Assembly (NCBI GenBank): GCA_910580205.1
Contig: CAJTVP010000016.1
Span: forward strand, 1 to 43,114
Reading direction: 5' to 3'
Length of the DNA stretch: 43,114 nt
Origin: an uncultured Eggerthellaceae bacterium
GTDB lineage: Bacteria; Actinomycetota; Coriobacteriia; Coriobacteriales; Eggerthellaceae
This document shows positions 6,916 to 16,069 of the stretch, piece after piece. The translations under genes and the position numbers were made by a program. Below the pieces are notes generated by a model that was not told the origin of the DNA, ran no database searches, and worked only from the letters and a program-made list of their open reading frames with translations. Numbering within the stretch: the stretch's first letter is position 1; each line of letters starts with the position of its first letter.

Positions 6916-9900
6916 GTGGTCAAGCGCATCTATGTGGAAAAGAAGCCCGGTTTCGACACGCAGGCACAGGCGTTGCTTGCGGAATTGCAGGATACGCTGG
7001 GCATTTCCTCTCTCACAGGTCTGAGCATCATCAACCGGTATGACGTGGAGGGTGCGGACGGCGCTCTGTTCGACCAAGCCGTCTTCGGCGTGTTCGCGGA
7101 GCCTCAGACCGATGATGTGGCTTTCGCATTGGATGAAGCGGTGGACCGCCACAAGCCCGAAGCCTGCTGCAGCGGGGATGTGTGCACGTTCCCCGGACCA
7201 CGGACGGTCTTCGCCGTGGAATACATCCCGGGCCAGTTCGATCAGCGCGCGGACTCCGCAGCGGAGTGCATCCAGCTCATCAGCCAGGGTGAGCGCCCGC
7301 TCGTTCGCAGTTCCACGGTCTACGCTTTTGATGGTGATCTGGCCCCGGAAGAGCTTGACGCCATCAAGCGCTACCTCATCAACCCGGTGGAAGCGCGCGA
7401 AGCCGCGCTGGAAGAGGTGGACACGCTGGCGCAGGTGCAAGCGAGACCGGAGCCGGTGGAGGTGTTGGACGGTTTTCGCCAGATGGACGAGGCGGCGCTG
7501 GCGGCGTTTCGGCGTGAGCGCGGGCTTGCCATGGATGATGCCGACCTGGCCTTCTTGCAGAAGTATTTCCAGGATGAGGGGCGCGATCCCACCATCACCG
7601 AGGTGCGCATGGTGGACACGTATTGGTCCGACCATTGCCGCCACACCACGTTCGGCACGGAGCTGGTGGATATCCAGATCGAGGACGCGCAGGTCAAGCA
7701 TGCCTTCGATACGTATCTGAATCTCCGCGAAGAGCTCTGCCGCGAAGAGAAGCCCATTTGCCTCATGGACATGGGCACCATTGGCGCGAAGGCGCTCAAG
7801 GCCGCTGGCGAGCTCACGGGCCTGGACGAATCCGAAGAGATCAACGCATGCACGGTGCGCGTGAAGGTGGACGTGCGCGGCGAAGAGCAGGATTGGCTCT
7901 ACTTGTTCAAGAACGAGACGCATAACCACCCCACGGAGATCGAGCCGTTCGGCGGCGCGGCCACATGCCTGGGCGGCGCGATCCGCGACCCTCTTTCCGG
8001 GCGCGCCTACGTCTATCAGGCCATGCGCGTCACGGGGGCGGCGGACCCGCGCGTGCCGGTGGAAGACACCATCCCCGGCAAGCTGCCTCAGCGCAAGCTG
8101 GTCACCACGGCGGCCGAGGGCTATTCGTCCTACGGCAACCAGATCGGGCTGGCCACGGGGCAGGTGCATGAGCTGTACCATCCGGGCTATGCGGCGAAGC
8201 GCATGGAGATAGGCGCGGTCATCGGGGCCACGCCCGCTTCCGACGTGCGCCGGGAGACTCCTGCGCCGGGAGACGTGATCGTACTTCTGGGCGGCCGCAC
8301 CGGGCGGGATGGCATCGGCGGCGCCACGGGGTCTTCGAAGGCTCACAGCACCACATCCATCGAAACCTGCGGTGCAGAGGTGCAGAAGGGCAATCCGCCG
8401 GTGGAGCGAAAGATCCAGCGGCTGTTCCGCAACTCAGAAGCCTGCCGGATGATCAAGCGCTGCAACGATTTCGGCGCGGGCGGCGTGTCCGTGGCCATCG
8501 GGGAGTTGGCGGACGGGCTGGACATCAACCTGGACCGCATCCCCAAGAAATACGACGGCCTGGACGGCACGGAGCTGGCCATCTCGGAGAGCCAAGAGCG
8601 CATGGCGGTGGCTCTGGCCCCTGAAGATGTGGATGCGTTCATCGCGCTGGCGCAGGCGGAGAACTTGGAGGCCACGCCGGTGGCCGTGGTCACGGCGGAG
8701 CCGCGGGTGCGCATGGAGTGGCGCGGAGAGATCATCGTGGATGTGAGCCGGGAGTTCCTCAACAGCAACGGCGCGCCGAAGCAGGCATCCGTGTCCGTGG
8801 GTCAGCTCCGAGACTGGCACGAGGATGCGCTTCCGGATGATTTCGATGCGCACGTGCCGTTGGAGCGGCGGCTTTTGGATCTGGTGTCCGACATCAACTC
8901 CGCTTCCAACAAGGGCCTGGTGGAGCGCTTCGACTCCACCATCGGCGCGGGCACCGTGCTCATGCCCTTCGGTGGGAAACACCAGCTCACACCGGCGCAA
9001 GCCATGGTGGCGAAACTGCCGGTGCTGGGCGGTCAGACCACCACGGTATCCGGTCTGTCCTGGGCGTTCGATCCGTACCTCAGCGAGCGCAATCCCTTCG
9101 CTGGCGCCTACGAGGCGGTGATGCGCTCCATCGCGAAGCTGGTCGCCACCGGTTTCGAGCGCCGGAAGATGTACCTCACGTTCCAGGAGTACTTCGAGAA
9201 GCTGGGCGACGACCCAGAGCGTTGGGGCAAGCCGATGTCCGCCGTGCTGGGCGCGCTCATGGCGCAGCTGGCTTTCGGCGTGGGCGCCATCGGCGGCAAG
9301 GACTCCATGTCCGGCAGCTTCGAGGATCTGGACGTGCCTCCCACGCTGGTCTCCTTCGCCACGGCGGTGGGAGATATCAACCGCGTGACCTCGCCGGAGT
9401 TCAAGCAGGCGGGCAGCAGCGTCGTCCGGGTCTGCCCCATGGGCGACACGCCAAGCGATGTCGCGACCACCTTCGATGCCATCGAGCTTCTGATCGGCGC
9501 GGGCAAGGTGCGGGCGTGCGCGCTGGAGAGCGAACGGGGCCTTCTGGACACGCTGTTCAAGATGTGCGTGGGCAACCGGTTGGGGATCCAGCTGGATGAG
9601 GCGGTGGCCATGGTCGATCTTTGCATCCAGGGCAGCATCGCTTTCGTCGTGGAGCTTGAAGAGGGCGAAGACGCCCAGAGAGTGATCGCCTTCCTGCGCG
9701 CGGAGATGGGCCAGCAGTCGGATGAACTGCCGTCCGATGGGTGCGTCGTAGATGCGGAGGGTCGCGCGATCGAAGTCACCGGGCTGGGACGGGTGACGGA
9801 AGACTATCGGATCGTCATGGAGCTGGATGGGGATGCGGTCGATCTGGCGAAAGCGCAAGAGGCGTGGGAGTCCGCGCTGGAGGACGTGTTCCCCTATCGC

Positions 9901-10791
9901 ACGTCCGTAGAGGAGGTGGCGGCTGCCGAAGAGGTGCCCGCGCTTATATATGAGGGGGGTTGCGGGGCTGCGTATGTCGGGCCGAAAGTCGCGCGTCCCC
10001 GCGTCATCATCCCGGTGTTCCCGGGGACGAACTGCGAATACGACACCCAGGCGGCGTTCGAGCGCGCCGGTGCTGACGTGGACGTGCAGATCATCAAGAA
10101 CCTCACGCCTGAAGACGTGCAAGGATCCGTGCGCACGCTGGCAGAGAACATCCGTCGTTCGCAGATCGTCATGCTGCCGGGCGGTTTCTCCGGCGGTGAC
10201 GAGCCAGACGGCTCTGCGAAGCTCATCTGCGCGGTGTTCCGCGCGCCGGAGGTGACCGAGGCGGTGCGCGAGCTGCTCCAGGTCCGCGACGGTCTCATGC
10301 TGGGCATCTGCAACGGGTTCCAGGCGCTCGTGAAACTGGGGCTGGTGCCATTCGGCGACATCATGGAGCCCAGCGACGAACTGGCTACTCTGGCTGCGAA
10401 CGATATCGGCCGCCATCAGAGCCGCCTCGTCCGCACGCGCGTGGCATCGGATCTGAGCCCGTGGTTGGCGGAATGCTCCGTGGGGGAGGTGCACACCGTC
10501 GCCATCAGCCATGGCGAAGGCAAGTTCGTGGCGCCGTCGGAGCTGTTGGCGCAGATGGTGGAACGCGGACAGGTGGCGACGCAGTACGTGGATGAGGATG
10601 GCGTTCCGTCCATGGACTTGGCCGTCAACCCGAATGGATCCATGCTGGCCATTGAGGGCATCACATCTCCGGACGGGCGCGTGTTCGGCAAGATGGGGCA
10701 CAGCGAACGCGCCGGCGAGGGCCTGTACAAGAACGTGCCGGGCGCGGGCGAGCAGCCGCTCTTCACGGCGGGCGTTCGCTATTTCCAGTAA
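6916..10791 (+). CDS. purL: FGAM synthase, single-chain PurL with glutaminase domain
   Basis: Phosphoribosylformylglycinamidine synthase of 1291 residues converts FGAR, ATP and glutamine to FGAM. The N-terminal and central AIRS-like domains carry TYWSDHCRHTTF and FKNETHNHPTEIEPFGGAA. The C-terminal class I glutamine amidotransferase domain (about the last 270 residues) begins RVIIPVFPGTNCEYD, has the nucleophile Cys in GICNGFQ and a His in ISHGEGKF. Fusion of PurL and PurQ in one chain is known in clostridia and related Gram-positives as well as enterobacteria. I chose the GTG at 6916 because GGGAGG (6905-6910) precedes it and the product then starts VVKRIYVEKKPGFDT. The open frame upstream is GC-rich leader. 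No separate purS or purQ is nearby. Confidence 0.95.
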   Translation: MVKRIYVEKKPGFDTQAQALLAELQDTLGISSLTGLSIINRYDVEGADGALFDQAVFGVFAEPQTDDVAFALDEAVDRHKPEACCSGDVCTFPGPRTVFAVEYIPGQFDQRADSAAECIQLISQGERPLVRSSTVYAFDGDLAPEELDAIKRYLINPVEAREAALEEVDTLAQVQARPEPVEVLDGFRQMDEAALAAFRRERGLAMDDADLAFLQKYFQDEGRDPTITEVRMVDTYWSDHCRHTTFGTELVDIQIEDAQVKHAFDTYLNLREELCREEKPICLMDMGTIGAKALKAAGELTGLDESEEINACTVRVKVDVRGEEQDWLYLFKNETHNHPTEIEPFGGAATCLGGAIRDPLSGRAYVYQAMRVTGAADPRVPVEDTIPGKLPQRKLVTTAAEGYSSYGNQIGLATGQVHELYHPGYAAKRMEIGAVIGATPASDVRRETPAPGDVIVLLGGRTGRDGIGGATGSSKAHSTTSIETCGAEVQKGNPPVERKIQRLFRNSEACRMIKRCNDFGAGGVSVAIGELADGLDINLDRIPKKYDGLDGTELAISESQERMAVALAPEDVDAFIALAQAENLEATPVAVVTAEPRVRMEWRGEIIVDVSREFLNSNGAPKQASVSVGQLRDWHEDALPDDFDAHVPLERRLLDLVSDINSASNKGLVERFDSTIGAGTVLMPFGGKHQLTPAQAMVAKLPVLGGQTTTVSGLSWAFDPYLSERNPFAGAYEAVMRSIAKLVATGFERRKMYLTFQEYFEKLGDDPERWGKPMSAVLGALMAQLAFGVGAIGGKDSMSGSFEDLDVPPTLVSFATAVGDINRVTSPEFKQAGSSVVRVCPMGDTPSDVATTFDAIELLIGAGKVRACALESERGLLDTLFKMCVGNRLGIQLDEAVAMVDLCIQGSIAFVVELEEGEDAQRVIAFLRAEMGQQSDELPSDGCVVDAEGRAIEVTGLGRVTEDYRIVMELDGDAVDLAKAQEAWESALEDVFPYRTSVEEVAAAEEVPALIYEGGCGAAYVGPKVARPRVIIPVFPGTNCEYDTQAAFERAGADVDVQIIKNLTPEDVQGSVRTLAENIRRSQIVMLPGGFSGGDEPDGSAKLICAVFRAPEVTEAVRELLQVRDGLMLGICNGFQALVKLGLVPFGDIMEPSDELATLAANDIGRHQSRLVRTRVASDLSPWLAECSVGEVHTVAISHGEGKFVAPSELLAQMVERGQVATQYVDEDGVPSMDLAVNPNGSMLAIEGITSPDGRVFGKMGHSERAGEGLYKNVPGAGEQPLFTAGVRYFQ

Positions 10792-10927
10792 GCGCTTCCC
10801 AGGGGCGTTTTCGGTAAGGGGCGCGGCTTCGCGGCGCCTCCGGTGAGCGCTTTCGCCCCGTTTCTGAACAAACGGTGACAAATGCCGCGGTTCACGGGCG
10901 GTTCAGGGCTGTTTAAGGATAATCGCG

Positions 10928-10933
10928 TATAAT
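10928..10933 (+). promoter_or_regulatory. -10 element of lipoprotein-purE operon
   Basis: TATAAT stands 39 bases before the lipoprotein ATG. No clear -35 is visible. It lies in a locally AT-richer stretch after the purL 3' region. Confidence 0.5.
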
Positions 10934-10971
10934 TCCACGGGATATATACCACGAGAAGAGGAGTTTCTCCC

Positions 10972-11904
10972 ATGAAGATGTCGAAGAAGCTGATCAGCGT
11001 TCTGAGCGCAGGCGTCATGGCCTTCGCGCTGTTCGGCATGGCTGGCTGCTCATCGGAGGGCGACAGCGCCACGCCGAAGGAGATGACCACCGAAGAGATC
11101 AATGCCCAGGACATCCAGGTCACGGAATCCGGTTTCACCGTATTGCCGGATCAGACCGTGAGCTATGCGTTCACCGTTGAGAACCCGAACACGGAGTATG
11201 TGGGCAACAGCGTCACGTTCACCATCGAAGGCTATGACGAGAACGATGTCATGCTCATCGGCGGCGGCGAGACCATCCAAGAGGTGTATCCGGGCATCAC
11301 CACCGCGGCCGCTGGCACGGCGTATCTGTCCGACACCGGCGCCACCATCGCGCGCTTCGAGGTCAAACCGCTCATGCAGAACGTCGTTTGGACGAAGTGC
11401 CAGCAGAGCACCGAAGAGCTCCAGGGCATGTTCCAGCTGTCGGATGACAAGGTCACCGAAGCTGATGGCACCATGGCTGTCACGGGCAAGATCTCCTCTG
11501 AACTGCCGGAGAGCACCTCCTCTGCGGAAGCGTCCGCTCTTGACAACCGCCGGGATGCTCACGTGGTCGCCATCCTGCGCGATGCCGATGGCAAGATCCT
11601 CTGCGGCGGCACCGCCATGGGCGTCATGCTGGATCCGTCCATGACCCCCATCATCACCAGCAGCTCCTCTACCGGCACCGTTCCGGGCACGGTGGACGAG
11701 AATGGCAATCCGGTGGATGAGAACGGCAACCCGATCGAGCCGAACGACGCTGAGCTCATCAGCGGGGAGCCCACCGAAGAGCAGATGACCGAAGAGGGCA
11801 CCGGCGAAGAAGAGCCTTCGGTGGCCACCACCACCTACACCATCACCATTCCGGGCATCGTCCAGTATGCGACCGTGAGCATCTACGCCACGCCGGGCAT
11901 CTAA
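10972..11904 (+). CDS. Secreted lipoprotein, FxLYD-like, unknown role
   Basis: A 310-residue lipoprotein. A basic start (MKMSKK), a hydrophobic stretch and the lipobox GMAGC (Cys26) mark a type II signal peptide. The mature part has two beta-rich sections. One is around VSYAFTVENPNTEYVGNSVTF and the other around AHVVAILRDADGKILCGGTA; both resemble the FxLYD/DUF4352-type extracytoplasmic fold. A short tandem repeat (ENGNPVDENGNPIE) and an acidic Thr/Glu-rich spacer follow. AGAGGAG (10955-10961) is the ribosome site. Its stop codon is one base before the purE start, so the two are co-translated even though no metabolic link is evident. Confidence 0.75.
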   Translation: MKMSKKLISVLSAGVMAFALFGMAGCSSEGDSATPKEMTTEEINAQDIQVTESGFTVLPDQTVSYAFTVENPNTEYVGNSVTFTIEGYDENDVMLIGGGETIQEVYPGITTAAAGTAYLSDTGATIARFEVKPLMQNVVWTKCQQSTEELQGMFQLSDDKVTEADGTMAVTGKISSELPESTSSAEASALDNRRDAHVVAILRDADGKILCGGTAMGVMLDPSMTPIITSSSSTGTVPGTVDENGNPVDENGNPIEPNDAELISGEPTEEQMTEEGTGEEEPSVATTTYTITIPGIVQYATVSIYATPGI

Positions 11905-11905
11905 G

Positions 11906-12388
11906 ATGACGGAAACAGCGAAGATGCCGCTCGTCGGCATCATCATGGGATCCGAATCCGACATGCCCGTCATGGAGGCGTGCGTGAAGCAGTTGGAGAC
12001 CATGGGGATTCCCTGCGAGGTGAAAGTGGCAAGCGCTCATCGCAAGCCCGCCATCGTGCATGATTGGTCATCCAGCGCGGACGGGCGTGGGATGCGCGTG
12101 ATCGTGGCAGCGGCCGGCAAAGCGGCCCACTTGGGTGGCGTGGTGGCGGCCTACACGCCCCTGCCGGTGATAGCGGTGCCCATGAAGACCTCTGATTTGG
12201 GCGGCCTGGATTCGCTGCTGTCCATGGTGCAGATGCCCTCTGGCGTGCCGGTGGCGACAGTGGCCATCAACGGCGCGAAGAACGCGGCCATCCTGGCGGC
12301 GCAGATCATCGGCACCGGCACGGACGAGGCGGCGGTTTCCGCCCGTGAAGCCGTGGTGCGCCTGAAAGAGGAGATGGCGAACGCATAG
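11906..12388 (+). CDS. purE: N5-CAIR mutase PurE
   Basis: A 160-residue class I PurE, which converts N5-carboxyaminoimidazole ribonucleotide to CAIR. Diagnostic motifs are the glycine-rich phosphate loop GIIMGSESDMPVM, the catalytic His region VASAHRKP and AAAGKAAHLGGVVAA. The full-length Rossmann-like domain is present. There is no good ribosome site of its own. The ATG at 11906 lies one base after the lipoprotein stop, implying translational coupling; a second ATG at 11924 is possible. No purK lies in this window. A strong terminator follows. Confidence 0.93.
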   Translation: MTETAKMPLVGIIMGSESDMPVMEACVKQLETMGIPCEVKVASAHRKPAIVHDWSSSADGRGMRVIVAAAGKAAHLGGVVAAYTPLPVIAVPMKTSDLGGLDSLLSMVQMPSGVPVATVAINGAKNAAILAAQIIGTGTDEAAVSAREAVVRLKEEMANA

Positions 12389-12424
12389 TTGGCGCATTGC
12401 GCAACCTCCGGGTTTTTGGAACAG

Positions 12425-12454
12425 AAAAGGGCGGCTCTTCGGAGCCGCCCTTTT
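12425..12454. terminator. Bidirectional intrinsic terminator
   Basis: AAAAGGGCGGCTC (12425-12437) pairs perfectly with GAGCCGCCCTTTT (12442-12454) around a TTCG tetraloop. A-tract and T-tract flank the stem, so it can terminate purE on the plus strand and the sensor-kinase operon on the minus strand. Confidence 0.9.
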
Positions 12455-12484
12455 GCGCGCGTGAGGGATTCTCGGAAAGCGCGG

Positions 12485-13369
12485 CTACGGGAAGTCGAGG
12501 CGAAGGGTGAACGCCCCTTCGGTCACCGCAGCGTTCGGGGTGATGCTCTGCGCCTCTGCGAGGTTGCGCACCACCGCCAAGCCCAACCCGGCGCCGGTGC
12601 GATTGCGAGCCGCATCTTCCCGGTAGAAGCGATCGAACACGCGCTCTGGATCGGGGTATTCGCCGGGGCGCAGACCGTTCTCGAACATCAATGAGGAACC
12701 CGTTTGCGTGATGAGGAGCACCCCCGTTCCGTGGACCAAGGCGTTCTCCATCACGTTCTCGAAGACGCGGCGCAGCGCCTGTTCGTCCGCGGTGGTGACA
12801 AGCCTCTCATCTTCAAACGAGACCTCAACATCCATCCCGCTCTCCAGGAACTCCGGATGCTTCGCTGCCAGCACGGATGCCAGGGGAAGCAGGACGTCAA
12901 GCCGTTCAGGCTCAAGGGCATCTTCGCTGGTGGACCGAGCGTAATCCAGAAGCTGATCCAAGAGCACGCCCATGTCATCCAGTCGCGTGGCCGCTGCGGT
13001 CAGATAAGCGCTCCGCTGCGCGGCGTCCGCTTCTTCGGCGGCCAGTTGCAGATAGCCCTTCGCGCCGGTCAAAGGGGTGCGGATATCGTGAGACAGGTTC
13101 GCCAGGTTCTGCTCGAACTCCCGTTCGCTCTGCTTCTGCCGTCTTCGGTTCGCCGCCTCTTCATCCAGCTGATGATTGATGGCTCGCACGAGCCTGGCGG
13201 TGGTGGGTGATGCTCCGTCCGTGGTCAGACGCCCGTTGCTCGCCGGGTCGCGCTCTTCCAGGAATCGCGCCATCCGGCGACGGGCTCGGGCGGAGAAGGC
13301 CAACGCTGCCACACAGGCAGCGCAGACCAAGAGCAGCAGGATGATCGCCAACGTTTCCATGGGGCTCAT
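12485..13369 (-). CDS. Sensor histidine kinase of peptide-type ABC system
   Basis: A 294-residue membrane kinase with one N-terminal helix (about residues 5-25) and almost no extracellular part, so it probably senses within the membrane or through the adjacent ABC transporter. The phospho-acceptor box is NLSHDIRTPLTGAKGYLQL (His94). The ATPase domain shows the N box around ENVMENALVHG and the G box GAGLGLAVVRNLAE. I chose the ATG at 13369 because it forms an ATGA overlap with the permease stop and begins MSPMETLAIILLLL; the open frame further upstream is permease sequence in another frame. It is the last gene of the regulator-ATPase-permease-kinase operon and runs into the terminator at 12425-12454. 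Confidence 0.85.
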   Translation of the reverse strand: MSPMETLAIILLLLVCAACVAALAFSARARRRMARFLEERDPASNGRLTTDGASPTTARLVRAINHQLDEEAANRRRQKQSEREFEQNLANLSHDIRTPLTGAKGYLQLAAEEADAAQRSAYLTAAATRLDDMGVLLDQLLDYARSTSEDALEPERLDVLLPLASVLAAKHPEFLESGMDVEVSFEDERLVTTADEQALRRVFENVMENALVHGTGVLLITQTGSSLMFENGLRPGEYPDPERVFDRFYREDAARNRTGAGLGLAVVRNLAEAQSITPNAAVTEGAFTLRLDFP

Positions 13370-14271
13370 TGTATGTCGCGACGGCGCAGGACAGCCATCG
13401 TGATGGCGATGCTCGCTCCCGCGTAGATGGCGCCGACCAAGGCGATGTATCCGGCGGGAAGCATCCCAGCGAAGGGCAGGTTCGCATCGGGCATGAGCAG
13501 AGACGCGCCGCCTCCTCCGAGCAGTTGCGTGGCGCTCACCAGCAGCCATGAGGGTATCGCGGCCAAGAAAGGCAGTCCTTTTGAAAGGAGCAAGAGGAGC
13601 TGCACGATGAATGATCCCAGCATGCCCGTGGAGATGATGAGGGCGGCGGACACTCCCATCCAGTCAGAGCGGACCGCCCACACCAAGCATGCCACGATCA
13701 GCGCATACGCGCACTGAGTGAGCCATGCCAGCCCCAGCCAGAGGATGACGTTCGTGATGGGCTCTTCCGTCTCAAAGGTGAATCCGAAGGCGGCGAAGGC
13801 GATGGTGTTGAACAGGGCGCATGCCAAGAGGAAGATGGCCTGGATCAAGAGGATGTACGCGACCTTCTCCAGGTAGTAGGTGCGACGTCCGCGCCGGTCC
13901 ATGGGCAGATTCTTCACGAATCCGCTCTTGAAATCGCTGACCAAGAACACCGCGATGAAGGCCGAGCCCAAGATGCCCAGAAAGCCGCCGGTCAAGAACG
14001 TCTGCGCCCAGAGATGGGTGAGCGAATCCAAGGATTTGCTGATGGCGGAGGCTTCGTCAAGGCCCTCTTCCAGCTCCGCCTGATCTTCTGGCGAAAGAGG
14101 CTGCCCCTGAGCTGTAGCGGAGTCATTCACCATGTCGGAGAACTCCGGCGAGGCCACCCAGTTGAGCATCCCCGCCACCAAGAACATCATGGCCACGATC
14201 ACGCCGAGGAACACCCAGAATGTTGGAGTGCGGACGGTGCGGTAGAGGTCGGACCTAAGCAGATTGAACAT
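13366..14271 (-). CDS. ABC-2 type permease
   Basis: A 301-residue integral membrane protein with about six helices and a large extracytoplasmic loop after helix 1 (around residues 45-95), the layout of ABC-2 permeases used for antibiotic-peptide immunity or export. The ATG at 14271 is preceded by AAGGAGGAAG and gives MFNLLRSDLYRTVRTPTFW, a typical ABC-2 start. It overlaps the ATPase 3' end by 17 bases and the kinase start by 4, so all are translationally coupled. Substrate unknown; peptide antibiotic detoxification is inferred from the partner kinase and regulator. Confidence 0.85.
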   Translation of the reverse strand: MFNLLRSDLYRTVRTPTFWVFLGVIVAMMFLVAGMLNWVASPEFSDMVNDSATAQGQPLSPEDQAELEEGLDEASAISKSLDSLTHLWAQTFLTGGFLGILGSAFIAVFLVSDFKSGFVKNLPMDRRGRRTYYLEKVAYILLIQAIFLLACALFNTIAFAAFGFTFETEEPITNVILWLGLAWLTQCAYALIVACLVWAVRSDWMGVSAALIISTGMLGSFIVQLLLLLSKGLPFLAAIPSWLLVSATQLLGGGGASLLMPDANLPFAGMLPAGYIALVGAIYAGASIAITMAVLRRRDIQ

Positions 14272-15223
14272 GGTGGCTTCCTCCTTCCATGAGCGCCACG
14301 AAGTAGTCCTCTTTGTCACGGCTGATCTGGTTGAACTCAAGGATGGTCTCGTCGAATCCATGGAGCGCGTTCGCCACGGCCTGAGCGTCATCGGCGCCTG
14401 TCATGCGGAGGATCCCGTCTTGCTCTGCTCTGAAACGCGCCCGAGGGAATGCCTGTTCCAGTTGCGCCAGGGTTCGTGCGGGATCGCTCGTGCGGATCTG
14501 CAAGCTCTCGCGGCATTCCTCTTGCACTTCTTCGGCGGTCATCTGGCGGATCATGCGCCCGTTCGCGATGACCCCATAGCGAGTGGCCATGCGGTCCAGC
14601 TGGTCGAGCACGTGCGAGCTGATCATCACGGTGACGCCGAAGCTCTGGTTGAGCCGCAGGATCAACGTGCGCATGGCGCGGGTCCCTTCTGGATCGAGTC
14701 CGTTGAATGGTTCATCCAGAAGGAGAAGATCCGGTGAGCCGATGAGCGCCATGCCGATCCCCAGGCGCTGCTTCATGCCCTGGGAGAACTTCTTGGCGTG
14801 CTTCTTGTCGGCGTGCTCCAAACCCACGAGCCGCAGGATCTCACTGCAACGGCTTTTCGCGTCCACGATGCCGAGCGCGCGGGCTTTCGCCATGAGATTG
14901 TCGAAGGCGGAAAGCCCTGGGACCAGCCCGGGGGATTCGATGAGCGAACCGACGCGACGGGATCCAGAGAAGGCTTGCCGACCGTTCTGGTCTGAGGTGG
15001 CTTCGGTGCCGCCCGATGCATCCAAGGGGCTGCCGAAGAGGAGCAGCTGGCCGGAAGTGGGCGTGACCAGCGAGTCGACCATCTTCATGACCGTGGACTT
15101 GCCGGCGCCGTTCTTGCCGACGAAACCGTAGATGTCCCCCACGTTCACGGTGAGGTCCAGGTCATCCACCACGCGCTTATGCCCGTAGACCTTCGTGAGC
15201 GCACGAGTTTCGATTGCGTGCAT
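14255..15223 (-). CDS. ABC transporter ATPase (peptide resistance/export type)
   Basis: About 322 residues. Walker A is VGKNGAGKST, the signature is FSQGMKQRLGIGMAL, Walker B is LLLLDEPFNGLD and the switch is ISSHVLDQL. A C-terminal extension of about 90 residues with a small beta domain is typical of the BcrA/LanF subfamily. Two ATGs compete. The one at 15229 sits one base after AGAAAGG, too close for initiation, so the ATG at 15223 is preferred. A linker insertion (about residues 67-90, SGGTEATSDQNGRQ) between Walker A and the Q loop is longer than usual. It pairs with the ABC-2 permease downstream. Confidence 0.9.
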   Translation of the reverse strand: MHAIETRALTKVYGHKRVVDDLDLTVNVGDIYGFVGKNGAGKSTVMKMVDSLVTPTSGQLLLFGSPLDASGGTEATSDQNGRQAFSGSRRVGSLIESPGLVPGLSAFDNLMAKARALGIVDAKSRCSEILRLVGLEHADKKHAKKFSQGMKQRLGIGMALIGSPDLLLLDEPFNGLDPEGTRAMRTLILRLNQSFGVTVMISSHVLDQLDRMATRYGVIANGRMIRQMTAEEVQEECRESLQIRTSDPARTLAQLEQAFPRARFRAEQDGILRMTGADDAQAVANALHGFDETILEFNQISRDKEDYFVALMEGGSHHVQSA

Positions 15224-15301
15224 GGTCATCCTTTCTTGATCGAAGGGTTGCTTCGCTCATCGAGTATGGAAGACGGGTTTTGGGATTGTTTTGGGAAAGC
15301 T

Positions 15302-16054
15302 TCAAGAAAGTTTGAAGCCGATGCCCCACACCGTTTGGATGTGGTCTTCAGCGCCGCCCGCGCGCAGCTTCGAGCGCAGGTTGGAGATATGGGCGGCCAC
15401 GGTCCCATCCTGGGCCGTGTACGGTTCGCTCCACGTGTGCTCGTAGAGCTCTTGCTTGGTGAAGACGCGCCCAGGATGCTCCATCAGGAGGTGGAGCATG
15501 TCGAACTCGGTGCGGGTGAGTTGGATGGGCGCGCCCGCCGCGGAAAAGGAGCGTGTGGCGGGGTCAAGACGCCAGTCATGGAAGGTCAGCGCGGTGCTGG
15601 GAAGCGTGGAGGCCGGGGCGGCGCTCTGTTCGACGTGGCGCAGTTGAACGTTCACGCGGGCGATGAGCTCCTCCAAGTCGAAGGGCTTCTCCAGGTAGTC
15701 ATCTGCTCCCAGCTGCAGGAGGTTCACCTTGTCCGCTGGGGCGTTGCGTGCGGAGAGGATCAAGATGGGAAGCGCGGGGTCGGTCTCCCGGATGAGCGTG
15801 ACGATGTCTTCGCCGGTCATGCCAGGCAGCATGAGGTCGCTGATGACCAGATCGAATGATGCGCTCTCAAGCAGGAGCTGGGCTTCAGTGCCTGAGAAGG
15901 CGGATGTGATGGTGTGGCCGTCTTTGGCCAGGCGAGTGCGAACCACGTCGTTGATGGAAGGGTCGTCTTCGATGACGAGGATGCGCGCGGAGGAGCTGGA
16001 AGCGCGGGAGGAGTCAGGAGCGCTGGAGGCAGTGGGAATGGAGTGCGTGTTCAT
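15302..16054 (-). CDS. OmpR/PhoB-family response regulator
   Basis: About 250 residues. The receiver domain holds the acidic pair in ARILVIEDD, the phospho-acceptor Asp in LVISDLMLPGMTG and the Lys in YLEKPFDLEEL. The C-terminal winged helix has LTRTEFDMLHLLMEHPGRVFTKQELYEHTW. An unusual Ser/Ala/Thr-rich tail of about 23 residues precedes the receiver. The ATG at 16054 has only a weak GGA ahead. A TTG at 16066 lies three bases after GGTGA and could be used instead, coupled to the tcdA stop at 16070-16072. It is the first gene of the ABC/kinase operon, 78 bases before the ATPase start, and likely activates that operon. Confidence 0.88.
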   Translation of the reverse strand: MNTHSIPTASSAPDSSRASSSSARILVIEDDPSINDVVRTRLAKDGHTITSAFSGTEAQLLLESASFDLVISDLMLPGMTGEDIVTLIRETDPALPILILSARNAPADKVNLLQLGADDYLEKPFDLEELIARVNVQLRHVEQSAAPASTLPSTALTFHDWRLDPATRSFSAAGAPIQLTRTEFDMLHLLMEHPGRVFTKQELYEHTWSEPYTAQDGTVAAHISNLRSKLRAGGAEDHIQTVWGIGFKLS

Positions 16055-16069
16055 GGGCTGTTCCAATGG

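Noticed and set aside
6466..10881. Very long minus-strand open frames antisense to purL
   Set aside because: They are side effects of GC-rich codon use. Arg/His/Ala-rich composition, no motif and no ribosome site, while purL on the plus strand has all its catalytic motifs.
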